Below are positions 16,028-25,559 of a stretch of DNA of 39,375 bases, in pieces. Under the pieces are notes generated by a model. It ran no database searches, was not told the DNA's origin, and saw only the letters and a list, made by a program, of their open reading frames with translations. Source of the stretch: DAOOOU01 sp964435635 (GTDB lineage Bacteria > Bacillota_I > Bacilli_A > RF39 > UBA660); contig CAYSZU010000004.1 of the NCBI GenBank assembly GCA_964435635.1, forward strand, positions 1-39,375. The letters run 5' to 3'. A program made the translations under genes and the position numbers. Each line of letters starts with the position of its first letter. Positions within the stretch are counted from its first letter, which is position 1.

Positions 16028-17809
16028 TTATTCTAAAACAGCTTTGATGCGCCTTACGCCTGAACTACTACTCTCTTCTTTAATAATTTTAAATGTCCCT
16101 AATTCGCCTGTGTTTAAAACATGAGGCCCGCCACAAATTTCTTTTGAGATTTTACCAATGGTATATACTTTTACTAAATTACCATATTTATTTTCAAAAG
16201 TTCCATGTGCCCCAAGGCTTTTTGCTTCATCATAAGTCATTTCACTTAAATTAACTTCAATCTTCTGATCAATTATCTCATTAACTTTCGCTGTTAAAAT
16301 TGCTAATTCATCAGTTGTTAATTTTTGCTCCCAGTTAAAATCAAACCTAATTCTTTCACTAGTTATATTACAGCCTTTTTGACTAACTTGAGGGCCAAAC
16401 ATTTGCTGTAAACAAGCTAGTAAAATATGAGCTAAAGTATGATACTTAGTTGTTTCATAACTAGCATCAGCTAGTCCTCCCTTAAAGGCCCCCGTATCAA
16501 TTGTTCGACTTTTAACTTGATGTTCTTTATATTTTTCATTAAAGCCCTCAATATCAACTTTCAAATTGTTTTCCTGAGCTAATTCTACTGTATATTCAAG
16601 TGGAAAACCAAAAGTATCAAATAACTTAAAAGCGGTTGGACCATCAATAATATTATTATTTAAATGTTTAATTGTCTTATAAAATAATCTTTCACCATCT
16701 TTAAGGGTTTTATTAAATTTAATTTCTTCTTTCGTTAATTCGGCAAAGATAAAAAGGCGATTTTCATTTAACTCTGGATAAAAATCTTGATAATCACTAA
16801 TTATTATCTCTGCCAAAAGAGGTAAAACACTATCATTAATATTTAGTATTTTAAGATGACGAATAGCTCTTCTAATTAGTCGTCTTAAAATATAACCTTG
16901 TCCGACATTACTTGGCGCAATCCCAAGATTATCTCCTAAAATAAAAGTTGCCGTTCTTAAGTGATCCATTACAATCCCAAAACTTAATTTGTTTTGCTGA
17001 TACTCTAGTGAACTTAATTCGCTAATTTTCATCATTAGATTAGCAAATAAAGGCGAAGTATAAATACTATCATAATTATTTAAAACTTTTAATGTTCGTT
17101 CTAAACCCATTCCAGTATCAACACATTTATGCGCCAGAGGGGTTATTTTTCCATCTTTATCGGTGTTATACTCAAGAAATACATTATTCCATATTTCAAG
17201 ATATTTTCCACAATTACAGCCAGGCTGACAATTACTACTACAAGGAGGTTGATCAGTGTCATAAAAAATCTCTGTATCTGGTCCACAAGGACCAACGCCG
17301 CTACCTAAAATCCAAAAATTATCAGCTTTTGAACAGTAGAAAAGATGACTAGCTGGTAAACCTAAAGACAACCAAGTTTCATAAGTTTCGGTATCCTGCG
17401 GAAAAGTATCATCACCAGCAAAACAAGTAACAAAAAGTTTTGCCGGATCAATTGCTAGATATTCAGGGCTAGTTAAAAATTCATAACTATAATTAATTGA
17501 TTCTTTTTTAAAATAATCGCCTAAACTCCAATTACCAAGCATTTCAAAAAATGTTAAATGACTTTCATCACCAACCGCTTCAATATCACCTGTTCGAATA
17601 CACTTTTGCACATTTACTAGTCTTTTTCCAGCCGGATGTTTTTCACCTAATAAAAACGGTACCAACGGATGCATTCCCGCCATTGTAAATAAAACACTTG
17701 GATCATTTTCGGGAATTAAACTTGAGCCAGGAATTAATTGATGATTCTTGGCAATAAAAAATGCAAAGTATAAATCTCTTAGCTCTTGAATTGATAATTT
17801 TTTCATCAC
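16028..17809 (-). CDS. alaS: Alanyl-tRNA synthetase, compact form without C-Ala domain
   Basis: The 593-residue class II enzyme charges tRNA-Ala. The catalytic domain has FTMAGMHPLVPFLLG, CIRTGDIEAVGDESHLTFFEMLGNWSLGDYFK (motif 2 region) and GMGLERTLKVLN. A Cys-rich insert (CSSNCQPGCNCGKY) follows FYDTD. The editing domain is present: HTLAHILL (HxxxH) and EICGGPH (CxxxH) near the end, the four zinc ligands that clear mischarged Ser and Gly. The protein then stops, so the C-terminal coiled-coil/DHHA1 (C-Ala) domain of about 280 residues found in typical 870-residue AlaRS is absent. It ends with no sign of frameshift. No T-box is seen before it, and recD2-AI-2E-alaS is the Bacillus order. Confidence 0.95.
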   Translation of the reverse strand: MMKKLSIQELRDLYFAFFIAKNHQLIPGSSLIPENDPSVLFTMAGMHPLVPFLLGEKHPAGKRLVNVQKCIRTGDIEAVGDESHLTFFEMLGNWSLGDYFKKESINYSYEFLTSPEYLAIDPAKLFVTCFAGDDTFPQDTETYETWLSLGLPASHLFYCSKADNFWILGSGVGPCGPDTEIFYDTDQPPCSSNCQPGCNCGKYLEIWNNVFLEYNTDKDGKITPLAHKCVDTGMGLERTLKVLNNYDSIYTSPLFANLMMKISELSSLEYQQNKLSFGIVMDHLRTATFILGDNLGIAPSNVGQGYILRRLIRRAIRHLKILNINDSVLPLLAEIIISDYQDFYPELNENRLFIFAELTKEEIKFNKTLKDGERLFYKTIKHLNNNIIDGPTAFKLFDTFGFPLEYTVELAQENNLKVDIEGFNEKYKEHQVKSRTIDTGAFKGGLADASYETTKYHTLAHILLACLQQMFGPQVSQKGCNITSERIRFDFNWEQKLTTDELAILTAKVNEIIDQKIEVNLSEMTYDEAKSLGAHGTFENKYGNLVKVYTIGKISKEICGGPHVLNTGELGTFKIIKEESSSSGVRRIKAVLE

Positions 17810-17906
17810 ATATAATCCTTTCTTTATAAAGAAAATACCTCATTTTGCTAAAGAGCAAGTTATGTGGTACTAAATCATAATTATTCCTTCTGTTTTAAAA
17901 ACTTAA

Positions 17907-19043
17907 TTAATAATCCGTTCCAAACCAATCATATTTTTTGGCATAAAACTGATAAATTGTTTTTATTAATGCTAAAGAAGGAGTTGCTAAAACCATTCCA
18001 ATAATTCCAAAAAAATGACCGAAAACAAGTAGTCCTAAAATAATTGCCGCGGGATGAAGTTTCATTGTTTTTCCCATAATAAGTGGCTGAATAATCATAC
18101 TTTCAATCGCTTGAATAACAACGGTAGAAGCAATAATTAAAATCCCGATTAAAGAACTCTGACTAAAGCCAACAATCGCAGCGGCTGATCCACCAATATA
18201 TGGTCCAATATAAGGGATTAAATTTGTTATACCACATAAGACCCCAAATAAGATTGGTGCCTTTAAGCCAATAATAGCAAAAATTATACTACTAGTAACA
18301 AAAATTATAAAAGTAACAACCATCATTCCATTAACATATTTTCTTAGTTCAACCGTAATATTATTAATCAATTGATTTGTTTCTTTTTTAGCTTTTCTTG
18401 GAATTACTTTTATTAAATGTTGATTTATCGAATCAAAGTCAATTAACATATATAAACCAACCATTAAGCCAATAATAACTGTTCCTAATCTAGAAAATAA
18501 ACCGGCAAAAAACCTTAATAATAAATTTGGTAAACTAGTAGTAAAACTAATAATCCAATTTTCTATGCCATTAAACACGTTAGCTTGTAATTCTTTAACA
18601 TCAACTATTTTTAGACTACTTAAGTTATTAAATGAATTTTCAATAATCTTTTTTAAACTATCAAAAATTGAAGGAAAAGCTAATATTAAATCATTTAGCT
18701 GATCGTATAAAGTTGGAATTAAAAAACTAAAAAAACTAATAATTAAAGCAACAAAAGCAAAATATACTAATAAGGCAGCTAAATCTTTTTTAATCCCAAA
18801 TTCATTTAACTTTTTAGTTAGTGGGTAAAGCAACCAGGCGACAATAAAGCCGATAAATAGTGGTGCTAATACTTTGAGGATGGTTCCGATAATAGTTAAT
18901 ACGCCCCACTCTTTTATTAAAAATGTTATTCCTAAAATAAGACCACAAACAAGAACGAAATATAACAAGTCAATAATCTTTTTACTCTTTACAATAATAC
19001 TGCGAATATCATCCTGTTTAAAATCTTCTTTTTTATTTTTCAT
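17907..19043 (-). CDS. AI-2E family transporter (YrrI/PerM-like permease)
   Basis: The 378-residue membrane protein has about eight hydrophobic segments: near residues 28-45, 52-72 and 84-106, a long soluble section, then a cluster of helices from residue 190 onward. Conserved pieces GVLCGITNLIPYIGPYIGG and HPAAIILGLLVFGHFFGIIGMVLATPSLALIKTIY identify the AI-2E/PerM family. Substrates of the family are uncertain and the name does not prove autoinducer transport. It lies between recD2 and alaS, as yrrI does in Bacillus. Begins after GAAGGTGA. Confidence 0.9.
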   Translation of the reverse strand: MKNKKEDFKQDDIRSIIVKSKKIIDLLYFVLVCGLILGITFLIKEWGVLTIIGTILKVLAPLFIGFIVAWLLYPLTKKLNEFGIKKDLAALLVYFAFVALIISFFSFLIPTLYDQLNDLILAFPSIFDSLKKIIENSFNNLSSLKIVDVKELQANVFNGIENWIISFTTSLPNLLLRFFAGLFSRLGTVIIGLMVGLYMLIDFDSINQHLIKVIPRKAKKETNQLINNITVELRKYVNGMMVVTFIIFVTSSIIFAIIGLKAPILFGVLCGITNLIPYIGPYIGGSAAAIVGFSQSSLIGILIIASTVVIQAIESMIIQPLIMGKTMKLHPAAIILGLLVFGHFFGIIGMVLATPSLALIKTIYQFYAKKYDWFGTDY

Positions 19044-19110
19044 AATTTCACCTTCACTATAAAATAATCATATCATGTTTTTTTAAATATAAAAAGTCAA
19101 ATAATTATTA

Positions 19111-21306
19111 CTAGACATGATTATCGATAATTCTTTCTTTTAAGGTTGTTTTGCGATTATTACTATAGTCATTTGTTGTCGCTTTTATGAAAGCCTGTGG
19201 ACTACCAATAATAACTAAACTTTTTTTGGCCCGACTAACAGCAGTGTATATTAATTTATTATATAACATCTTATGATATTCATGACAGATTGGCACAATA
19301 ACATGAGGAAACTCACTACCTTGACTCTTATGAATTGAAATCGCATAAGCATGCTTAACCGAACTCATATCTTCTCTTTCATAATTAATCAAATTACCTT
19401 CAAAATCAATCGTATATATCTCCTTTTTAGCATTATCATCCCTTTTTTTAATTGCTTTTATATAACCAATATCACCATTAAAGACATTGTTATCAGGATC
19501 ATTTACTAATTGTAATACTTTATCACCAACCCGATATATAACATCGCCAATCTGCCGCTCACTTTTTTTAGTATCATAGGGATTAAATAGTTCTTGCAAG
19601 GCAATATTTAAGTTATCTATTCCATTCACTCCTTTATACATTGGAGCCAAAACCTGAATTTCTTTTTCAGTTATTTTTTTAGCAACACACTTTTCACATA
19701 TTTTTTTAATCATCTCTTTAATGTTTTGACTATTAATATCAAGAAAGTTATAATCATCTTTTTGACTGGTAAAATCAGAACTTAAAAGATGATTTTTTAT
19801 TTCTTGGGCTAAAATGGGAATATATGAATTATTACTCTGGCGATATATTTTTTCTAAAGGACAATACTTGAATTTATTTGCTGCGATGATATCAGCTAAA
19901 ACAAATCCTGGACCAACACTTGGCAACTGATTAGCATCACCAACCAAGACTAACTTAATATCATGACTTAAACCACTTAATAAAGAGCTAAACAAAAAGG
20001 TATCAATCATACTTACTTCATCAACGACAATTAGTTTATGTTCATTTTTATTAAATTGATTAATTTGAAACTCATTCTTTTCTTTGTTCCACTTTAAATA
20101 ACGGTGAATCGTCATTGCTGGCATATTAGTTGCTTCAGCTAATTTCTTACTAGCCCGACCTGTTGGTGAGAGCAGAGCAATATCTTTGGCAATATTTAGC
20201 CCTCTTAGATTATTAATTTCAACGTATAAATCAACAATTGCCTTAACAATTGTTGTCTTTCCGGTCCCTGGACCACCAGTAATAATAGTCACCCGATTCT
20301 CTAAAGCATTTTTAATTGCGGCTTTCTGCTCTCGATTATAAATAATTTTTATCTTCTCTTCATAATCACGAATTGTTTTAATAAAATCCCGGGTGGTTGT
20401 TTTAGGCAAAGAATTAATGATTCTTAAATCAGTTGCAATTGCTTGTTCATATAAGGCCATTTCTTGTAAATAAATCTTTTCAGCCAGCTGAACTATTTTC
20501 CCTTCTTTGGCTAAAATATTAAGATAAACAGCGCTTGTTTCTTCAGTTAGATTAATATTAAATTCCTTTTGTAAAGCAAGCACTATTTCGGCTTGAATAA
20601 AATAAGTATTACCAGTCTTAAAACTTTCCCGATTAAGACTTTCAATAAGACAAGCTTTAATTCTTATTTCCGAATCAATTTGCCCGTTAGCTAAATAGAT
20701 GCGGTCTATCTTATTAAAATCAATAACCTTAGTAAATTGATATATATTTTCATCTAGCCATTTAGTAGTTGACTCTTGAAAGGTATTTAATATATCAAGG
20801 GCTTCCCGAACAGAAAAACCGGCATTTTTAAGGCGCACAATTATAATATCCGTATCTTGATACTTTTGAATCGAATTAAATATTTTTAAAGCCTTTGCTT
20901 CGTTTATTCCTGGAACTAGTAATAAGTTTTGATAATTATCTTTTATTTTATCAAGGGCATTTTCGCCCAAGACTTCAACAATTTTAAAGGCGGTTTTTTC
21001 GCCACAACCTTTTATTAAGGAACTACTTAAAAATTCAACTACGGCATCTGCTCCTTTAATTTCAAGCCGTTCATAAGAATCAACTCGGTATTGATAACCA
21101 TATTTGTCATTATAAACATACTGGCCATATAAAAGATAAGTATCTTCATTATTTACTGCAGCAAAATGACCAGTAAAAGTAATTGACTTATTTAGAAAAT
21201 CAGTAACATCTTCATCATTAGTTTCTTTTACCCGAAAAAGCCCAACGCGATAACCACTTGGACTCTCATAAATAAATGATCTGATTTTTCCTTTAATATA
21301 TTTCAT
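19111..21306 (-). CDS. recD2: RecD2-type DNA helicase
   Basis: The 731-residue SF1B helicase moves 5' to 3' on DNA and acts in repair and replication restart. N-terminal OB-like and helix-hairpin-helix region (LIKGCGEKTAFKIVE, LLVPGINEAKALKI) marks the RecBC-independent RecD2 group. Walker A GGPGTGKTT is near residue 344, Walker B VVDEVSMIDT, motif III GDANQLPSVGPG, and motif V/VI AYAISIHKSQGSEF and YTAVSRAKKSL near the C-terminus. The ATG has AAAAAGGAGG upstream. A terminator of the gene before it ends only 15 bases away and no promoter fits between, so expression depends on read-through or an internal promoter. Confidence 0.96.
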   Translation of the reverse strand: MKYIKGKIRSFIYESPSGYRVGLFRVKETNDEDVTDFLNKSITFTGHFAAVNNEDTYLLYGQYVYNDKYGYQYRVDSYERLEIKGADAVVEFLSSSLIKGCGEKTAFKIVEVLGENALDKIKDNYQNLLLVPGINEAKALKIFNSIQKYQDTDIIIVRLKNAGFSVREALDILNTFQESTTKWLDENIYQFTKVIDFNKIDRIYLANGQIDSEIRIKACLIESLNRESFKTGNTYFIQAEIVLALQKEFNINLTEETSAVYLNILAKEGKIVQLAEKIYLQEMALYEQAIATDLRIINSLPKTTTRDFIKTIRDYEEKIKIIYNREQKAAIKNALENRVTIITGGPGTGKTTIVKAIVDLYVEINNLRGLNIAKDIALLSPTGRASKKLAEATNMPAMTIHRYLKWNKEKNEFQINQFNKNEHKLIVVDEVSMIDTFLFSSLLSGLSHDIKLVLVGDANQLPSVGPGFVLADIIAANKFKYCPLEKIYRQSNNSYIPILAQEIKNHLLSSDFTSQKDDYNFLDINSQNIKEMIKKICEKCVAKKITEKEIQVLAPMYKGVNGIDNLNIALQELFNPYDTKKSERQIGDVIYRVGDKVLQLVNDPDNNVFNGDIGYIKAIKKRDDNAKKEIYTIDFEGNLINYEREDMSSVKHAYAISIHKSQGSEFPHVIVPICHEYHKMLYNKLIYTAVSRAKKSLVIIGSPQAFIKATTNDYSNNRKTTLKERIIDNHV

Positions 21307-21320
21307 GGATCCTCCTTTTT

Positions 21321-21347
21321 AAAAAGAAAAAGCGAAGGATTCGCTTT
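21321..21347 (-). terminator. Terminator between the single-pass protein gene and recD2
   Basis: Minus strand AAGCGAA, loop TCC, TTCGCTT, then TTTTTCTTTTT. The stem overlaps the stop codon of the upstream gene (21346-21348) and ends about 15 bases before the recD2 start. Confidence 0.8.
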
Positions 21348-22143
21348 ATGATAATGTTTTTATCTGTTCGTAGATATCAGCTGGTGCATATAAAACATTG
21401 TCAACTAAAATAGCTCCTTTTGGTAAAATACCATCTTCTAAACTAGCTAAATCAATGATTAGATAAACAACTCCATCAATAAATATTGCTTTTTCATAAC
21501 CACGATATTCACCATCACCAATCATCATCCCGTTTTCCGAAGCAAAACGGACAGCCGCCATTAATTTACTCGCGTAAGCAATTGTATATTGCTCTGTCTT
21601 CTCTTTATCACCCACGGCAGCTGCATCAAGGGCTTTAACCCGGTTATCTTCAGCTTCAGCGATATAATTATGCATTGTTTCTTCCATTCGCCCTAAACTA
21701 CTATAATTACCATTATTTGCTTCCTTATCAGTTACTGATGTTTTTTCTAAATCAGCTAGAGCTTCGGCTAAAAAACTCATTACTATTGAACGCCCGTCGG
21801 TCGTTTTAATATAGTTTAAAGCAAGATCTTCAACACTAGCTAATTTCTCCTGTTTTTCAACTTCTGCTTTAACTTGGAGGTCTTTAATAAAAAACATTCC
21901 ACCAATAAGCCCAGCAATTACAGCGCTAACAGTTAAAAACGATCCGATTTTTAACGTAACAGCCTCGCGCTTTGCTCTTCTTATTTTTTTCTTTTTTAAT
22001 TTAGCAATACTAATATCATTAACTCTTACATTTATACATTCCGCAATCTGCGTTTTACCAGAATATAAAATTATTGTATTATTTTCATCATCATATTCAA
22101 TATTAGTAATTGCTATTCCATCTATTGTTTCGTTTTTTTCCAT
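21346..22143 (-). CDS. Single-pass membrane protein of unknown function
   Basis: The 265-residue protein is not recognised. Residues 1-55 are polar and beta-like; a basic stretch KLKKKKIRRAKREA precedes one hydrophobic segment (about 66-87, SFLTVSAVIAGLIGGMFFI), so the N-terminus should be cytoplasmic and the rest outside. Residues 90-215 are helical, rich in Ala, Glu and Lys; the last 50 residues look beta-like. It has its own promoter (TTGTCT, 17 bases, TATAAT at 22197-22202, inside the end of mtaB) and ends in a terminator. It may be an extracellular scaffold, but that is only a guess. Confidence 0.7.
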   Translation of the reverse strand: MEKNETIDGIAITNIEYDDENNTIILYSGKTQIAECINVRVNDISIAKLKKKKIRRAKREAVTLKIGSFLTVSAVIAGLIGGMFFIKDLQVKAEVEKQEKLASVEDLALNYIKTTDGRSIVMSFLAEALADLEKTSVTDKEANNGNYSSLGRMEETMHNYIAEAEDNRVKALDAAAVGDKEKTEQYTIAYASKLMAAVRFASENGMMIGDGEYRGYEKAIFIDGVVYLIIDLASLEDGILPKGAILVDNVLYAPADIYEQIKTLS

Positions 22144-22196
22144 ATTTATAACTCCTTAAATCCTAGTTATTTAAAATTAGCTATTAACTACGTATT

Positions 22197-22225
22197 ATTA
22201 TACCATCCCTAATCATTAAAGACAA
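22197..22225 (-). promoter_or_regulatory. Promoter of the 265-residue single-pass protein gene
   Basis: Minus strand TTGTCT (22220-22225), 17 bases, TATAAT (22197-22202) with TGG before the -10. It overlaps the end of mtaB. Confidence 0.75.
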
Positions 22226-23493
22226 TTGCTTATAATACCCTTAACCTGATCATCATCCACCTTGATAATCTTAATTTTATAGAATGTATTTTTCTTTAAT
22301 TCCTGATTAATAATTACTTTTAAATAGTTACTAGTATGCCCGGTTGCTTGTAAATTACCGGTTTCTTCAATTAAAACTTCTAATTCTTGGTTAATAAATT
22401 TTTGCTGATAATTTTTAGCTAAAGAATTTGAAAGCCTAATTAGTTCCTGCGCCCTTTGTTTCTTCACTGGACCTAAGACTTGATTTGGTAGTGAAGCTGC
22501 TTTTGTTTTTGCCCGAATTGAGTAAGGAAAAACATGAATTTTACTAAACTGCATTCTCTGGCAAAAACTAAGTGTTTGCCCAAAGCATTCTTCGTCCTCC
22601 CCAGGAAATCCAACAATTACATCAGTACTGATACTAATATTCTTTCTAATCTTTCTAATTTCCTTTATTTTCTTTTCATAATCAGTAGTTATATAATGCC
22701 GATTCATTGCTTTTAGAATTTTATTTGATCCACTCTGCAAAGGAATATGTAAATGATCACAAACTTTTTTATTTTGCTGCAGCATTAAAATAAATTTTTC
22801 ATTAATCTCTGTTAATTCCAAGGAAGATATGCGAATCCTTTTTAGCTTTTCAATTTTGCTAATTTCATTAATTAAATCAACTATGTCATGGTTAGTTCCC
22901 ATTCCGTATTGACCGGTATGAATACCAGTTAAAACTATTTCCTGATGATTATTAGCTACCAAAGTCTTAGCTTCACTAATTACTTCGTTAAAATCTTTAC
23001 TACGTGATTGACCCCTTAAAAAAGGGATAATACAATAACTACAGTAATTATTACAACCATCTTGGATCTTTAAAAAAGCCCGAGTATGATTAGAAAATTT
23101 TTCAAGAGCCATTGCCTCAAAAATTAAATTATCACTAGAAGTAATATTTCGAAGTGGTTTTTTATCTAATAAGTAAGTCTTAATATAGTCAACAATTTTA
23201 TTTTTATCCTGATTCCCAATTATTATTTCAGCAGGGATAACTTGCTTAGCGTTATTTTGAATCATACAACCGCAAACAACAAGTAAACCGGTTGGATTAA
23301 CTCTTTTAATATGCCTAATTAGTTTTCTACTTTTGGAATCAGCATTATTAGTAACACTACAAGTATTAATGATAATAATATCAGCTTTTTCTTCATTACT
23401 AATATGATAACCAGCTTGCATCATTTTTTCAATAATAGCTTCGCTCTCATAAATATTAACTTTACAACCTAAAGTTAAAACTTTAAAATTCAT
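22216..23493 (-). CDS. mtaB: tRNA (N6-threonylcarbamoyladenosine-37-C2)-methylthiotransferase MtaB
   Basis: The 425-residue radical-SAM enzyme changes t6A to ms2t6A at position 37 of tRNAs. The N-terminal UPF0004 domain has LGCKVN (Cys10), TCSVTNNADSKSR and CGCMIQ, the cysteines of the auxiliary [4Fe-4S] cluster. The radical-SAM motif is DGCNNYCSYCIIPF; a TRAM domain ends the protein. The GCKVN form separates MtaB from MiaB (GCxMN). ATG 23493 is chosen because AGGGAGG lies seven bases upstream; an in-frame start 18 codons earlier lacks support. It has its own promoter (TTGTTT, 17, TATAAT at 23519-23524), after the terminator of the gene before it. Confidence 0.93.
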   Translation of the reverse strand: MNFKVLTLGCKVNIYESEAIIEKMMQAGYHISNEEKADIIIINTCSVTNNADSKSRKLIRHIKRVNPTGLLVVCGCMIQNNAKQVIPAEIIIGNQDKNKIVDYIKTYLLDKKPLRNITSSDNLIFEAMALEKFSNHTRAFLKIQDGCNNYCSYCIIPFLRGQSRSKDFNEVISEAKTLVANNHQEIVLTGIHTGQYGMGTNHDIVDLINEISKIEKLKRIRISSLELTEINEKFILMLQQNKKVCDHLHIPLQSGSNKILKAMNRHYITTDYEKKIKEIRKIRKNISISTDVIVGFPGEDEECFGQTLSFCQRMQFSKIHVFPYSIRAKTKAASLPNQVLGPVKKQRAQELIRLSNSLAKNYQQKFINQELEVLIEETGNLQATGHTSNYLKVIINQELKKNTFYKIKIIKVDDDQVKGIISNCL

Positions 23494-23518
23494 TATTAAT
23501 CCTCCCTCATGTCTTATA

Positions 23519-23547
23519 ATTATAGTTTTTATTAGTAAGAAAAACAA
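23519..23547 (-). promoter_or_regulatory. Promoter of mtaB
   Basis: Minus strand TTGTTT (23542-23547), 17 bases, TATAAT (23519-23524), placed between the terminator of the preceding gene and the mtaB Shine-Dalgarno. Confidence 0.7.
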
Positions 23548-23549
23548 GC

Positions 23550-23573
23550 AAAAAAAAATCCTTAATAAGGATT
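23550..23573 (-). terminator. Terminator of the 182-residue protein gene
   Basis: Minus strand AATCCTTA / TAAGGATT with minimal loop, then eight or nine T. The stem overlaps the stop codon at 23572-23574. Confidence 0.8.
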
Positions 23574-24120
23574 AATTTAATAATTGCTGTAATTGTTTTA
23601 AAGCGTTTAAAAAAGCTTCTTCTTTAGCATAACTAATAACCTGCACCGGAGCATTATCCATCGGCTCATCAGGATCAATTGTCGCAATATTAGCGAGATT
23701 TACTTTTTTAATCGAAACCCCATCTTCATCTTCTTCATTTTCATAATTTATTTTAAAAGAACCGGTATTTTCAAGTAATTCTTCATAACTAATAATAGCT
23801 TTTTCTTCCTGCTCAATTTCATATTTATTCATATCAACATTAAGCGGTTCTGCTTCTTTTAACGCTTGAGTTACGGCCGTTAAGTCAAGATTATCATCAA
23901 ATGGCCCAATTTGATTAAGCGGTTCTAAAACTGGTTGTGGCTTAATATTATCATTATTTGGCTGATTATCAATCACTTTAAATTGGGTCTCTTCATTTTG
24001 ATCAACAATATATAACATAATAATAACTAAAATAATTAGTAAAATAATTGCACAAAAAAATATAATGTCAAATGTTGTTAATGTTGAGATAAATTTTACA
24101 ATCCCATTATATATACTCAT
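23572..24120 (-). CDS. Short membrane-anchored acidic protein, unknown function
   Basis: The 182-residue protein is not recognised. One strong hydrophobic segment at about residues 16-41 follows a short N-terminus, then a long acidic, Asn/Glu/Asp/Pro-rich tail without Cys, with predicted helix in the last 20 residues (KEEAFLNALKQLQQLL). Topology suggests a single pass with the tail probably cytoplasmic, since the residues after the helix are acidic and the first ones are nearly neutral; this is uncertain. It could be a linker or scaffold for cell-envelope proteins. A weak candidate promoter (TTGTCA, 17, TATTAG at 24176-24181) lies before the start, and GCAGGAGATGGG precedes the ATG. Confidence 0.65.
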   Translation of the reverse strand: MSIYNGIVKFISTLTTFDIIFFCAIILLIILVIIMLYIVDQNEETQFKVIDNQPNNDNIKPQPVLEPLNQIGPFDDNLDLTAVTQALKEAEPLNVDMNKYEIEQEEKAIISYEELLENTGSFKINYENEEDEDGVSIKKVNLANIATIDPDEPMDNAPVQVISYAKEEAFLNALKQLQQLLN

Positions 24121-24205
24121 TTACCCATCTCCTGCATATAAATATTTTAACACCATTATGATTCTATTGAAATAACTAATAACCTGTTTACAAGCTTTTG
24201 ACAAC

Positions 24206-25534
24206 TTATTTTGCCAATAAAGAGACAATATAAGGACTTTCCTTTAGACCGTTACCAGAAACTACAAGTAAATTATTTAAGCTTATCGTTGGTCGAATAG
24301 CTAATTGATTATCAGATTTGACACTATCAATTAAACTTCCTTTTTCATTAACGGCATATAAATAACCTATTTTATCTTTATGATTTAAATGATGAGGACT
24401 TAAAGTCCACCAACTATTAGTTTGATTTTCATTAAATAAATAATAGCTTAAATTCGGCTCTTCGAAAAGTCCGCCCGCCATTATAACTTCATCAGCTGAT
24501 AATAATCCAATTTTTAAACTACTGCTTGCTTCAAGACAAAGAAAAGTCGGTTTTTTATTAACACTAATTTGAAGATAAGAATTAAAAAATTGATCATCTC
24601 CGGTTAAAACGGGAGAAACCGTTGTTAAACAATATTTAGTATTGGCAATGAATTGATCATAATTTATTAAATTAGTAGCATACCAACTATTTAAATATTT
24701 TATAATGTCCGTTTTCGTAAGATCGCCCATCATAAGATATTCCTCATTTGTTTTCCCTTGCTTGGAATAATATAACTGCTTATTAGGTAAGGCTTCAACT
24801 AAAATTAATTTAATTGTTCCGTTGCCATTAAGGCGAACTATTTGCCAGTCTCTTTCGGCAAAACGAACATAATTATTATTGCTTTGACCTCGAAAATAAT
24901 AAGTTTTTCCATAATCATCTTGATCTTCAATTAACCCTTCGTTTAAAACAGCTAGTTCTTCTCCTGGGTTAGTTTTTGGTTTAACAATGGGATTATTTCT
25001 TAATAACGTATCAGCTAGACCATATTCTCTTTTACTATCAAGGATGACATATATTTGCCCACTTAATGATTTATTACTAGCTTCACCTTGATAAGTAATT
25101 GCTAGTTTATATCTTTGCGTTTGACCAGGATTAATAGCAATAGAATCAAGCACGCTCTCATCATTTAAAGGCAAAATAACTTGATTGATATTTCCCCCTT
25201 GATTATCACTTTCAATCGTTAATAAAATATTTTCCGGATCACTAATATTTGTTTTTATCGTCATTATCCCAATTGAATAATATGCCACTTGTGAACCATT
25301 ATTAGATACCGAAAAATTACTAGTAATAGTTTTATTGTTTGTCATGTTATTGGAAATAATTTTTTCGCCCTCTAAATAATTGATACTTATATTTCCTAAA
25401 GCAATAATTGAAGAACTATTATCGCTTATACTATCAATCATAACCGCAACTCTAGGGCTTTTTAACAGATAGTAACCGATCATAATTATTAAAATTATTC
25501 CCAAAAAGACAAAGAATTTTTTAAGTTTCTTCAT
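24206..25534 (-). CDS. Membrane-anchored extracytoplasmic protein with DUF6273-like C-terminal domain
   Basis: The 442-residue protein has an N-terminal basic stretch and one hydrophobic segment (residues 7-24), probably a signal anchor. Residues 40-175 look like a beta-sandwich domain with NPGQTQRYKLAITY, similar in style to TasA or sortase-type secreted modules. The C-terminal part (about 210-440) contains WQIVRLNGNGTIKLILVE, WWTLSPHH and GYLYAVNEKGSLIDSVKS...AIRPTISL, resembling the DUF6273 pattern (W-LRSP, Y-V---G, RPAL). Such domains often sit in surface proteins or pilins of gut Firmicutes. No N-terminal type III leader is seen, so it is not a clear pilin. It has its own promoter beside the dnaJ terminator. 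Confidence 0.6.
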   Translation of the reverse strand: MKKLKKFFVFLGIILIIMIGYYLLKSPRVAVMIDSISDNSSSIIALGNISINYLEGEKIISNNMTNNKTITSNFSVSNNGSQVAYYSIGIMTIKTNISDPENILLTIESDNQGGNINQVILPLNDESVLDSIAINPGQTQRYKLAITYQGEASNKSLSGQIYVILDSKREYGLADTLLRNNPIVKPKTNPGEELAVLNEGLIEDQDDYGKTYYFRGQSNNNYVRFAERDWQIVRLNGNGTIKLILVEALPNKQLYYSKQGKTNEEYLMMGDLTKTDIIKYLNSWYATNLINYDQFIANTKYCLTTVSPVLTGDDQFFNSYLQISVNKKPTFLCLEASSSLKIGLLSADEVIMAGGLFEEPNLSYYLFNENQTNSWWTLSPHHLNHKDKIGYLYAVNEKGSLIDSVKSDNQLAIRPTISLNNLLVVSGNGLKESPYIVSLLAK

Positions 25535-25559
25535 TTCATCAAATCCTTTATTCGTTTTA

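Noticed and set aside
17810..17906. Possible T-box before alaS
   Set aside because: The gap is only 97 bases, lacks the T-box antiterminator signature, AGTA bulge and a terminator. GTACCACAT is a chance likeness.
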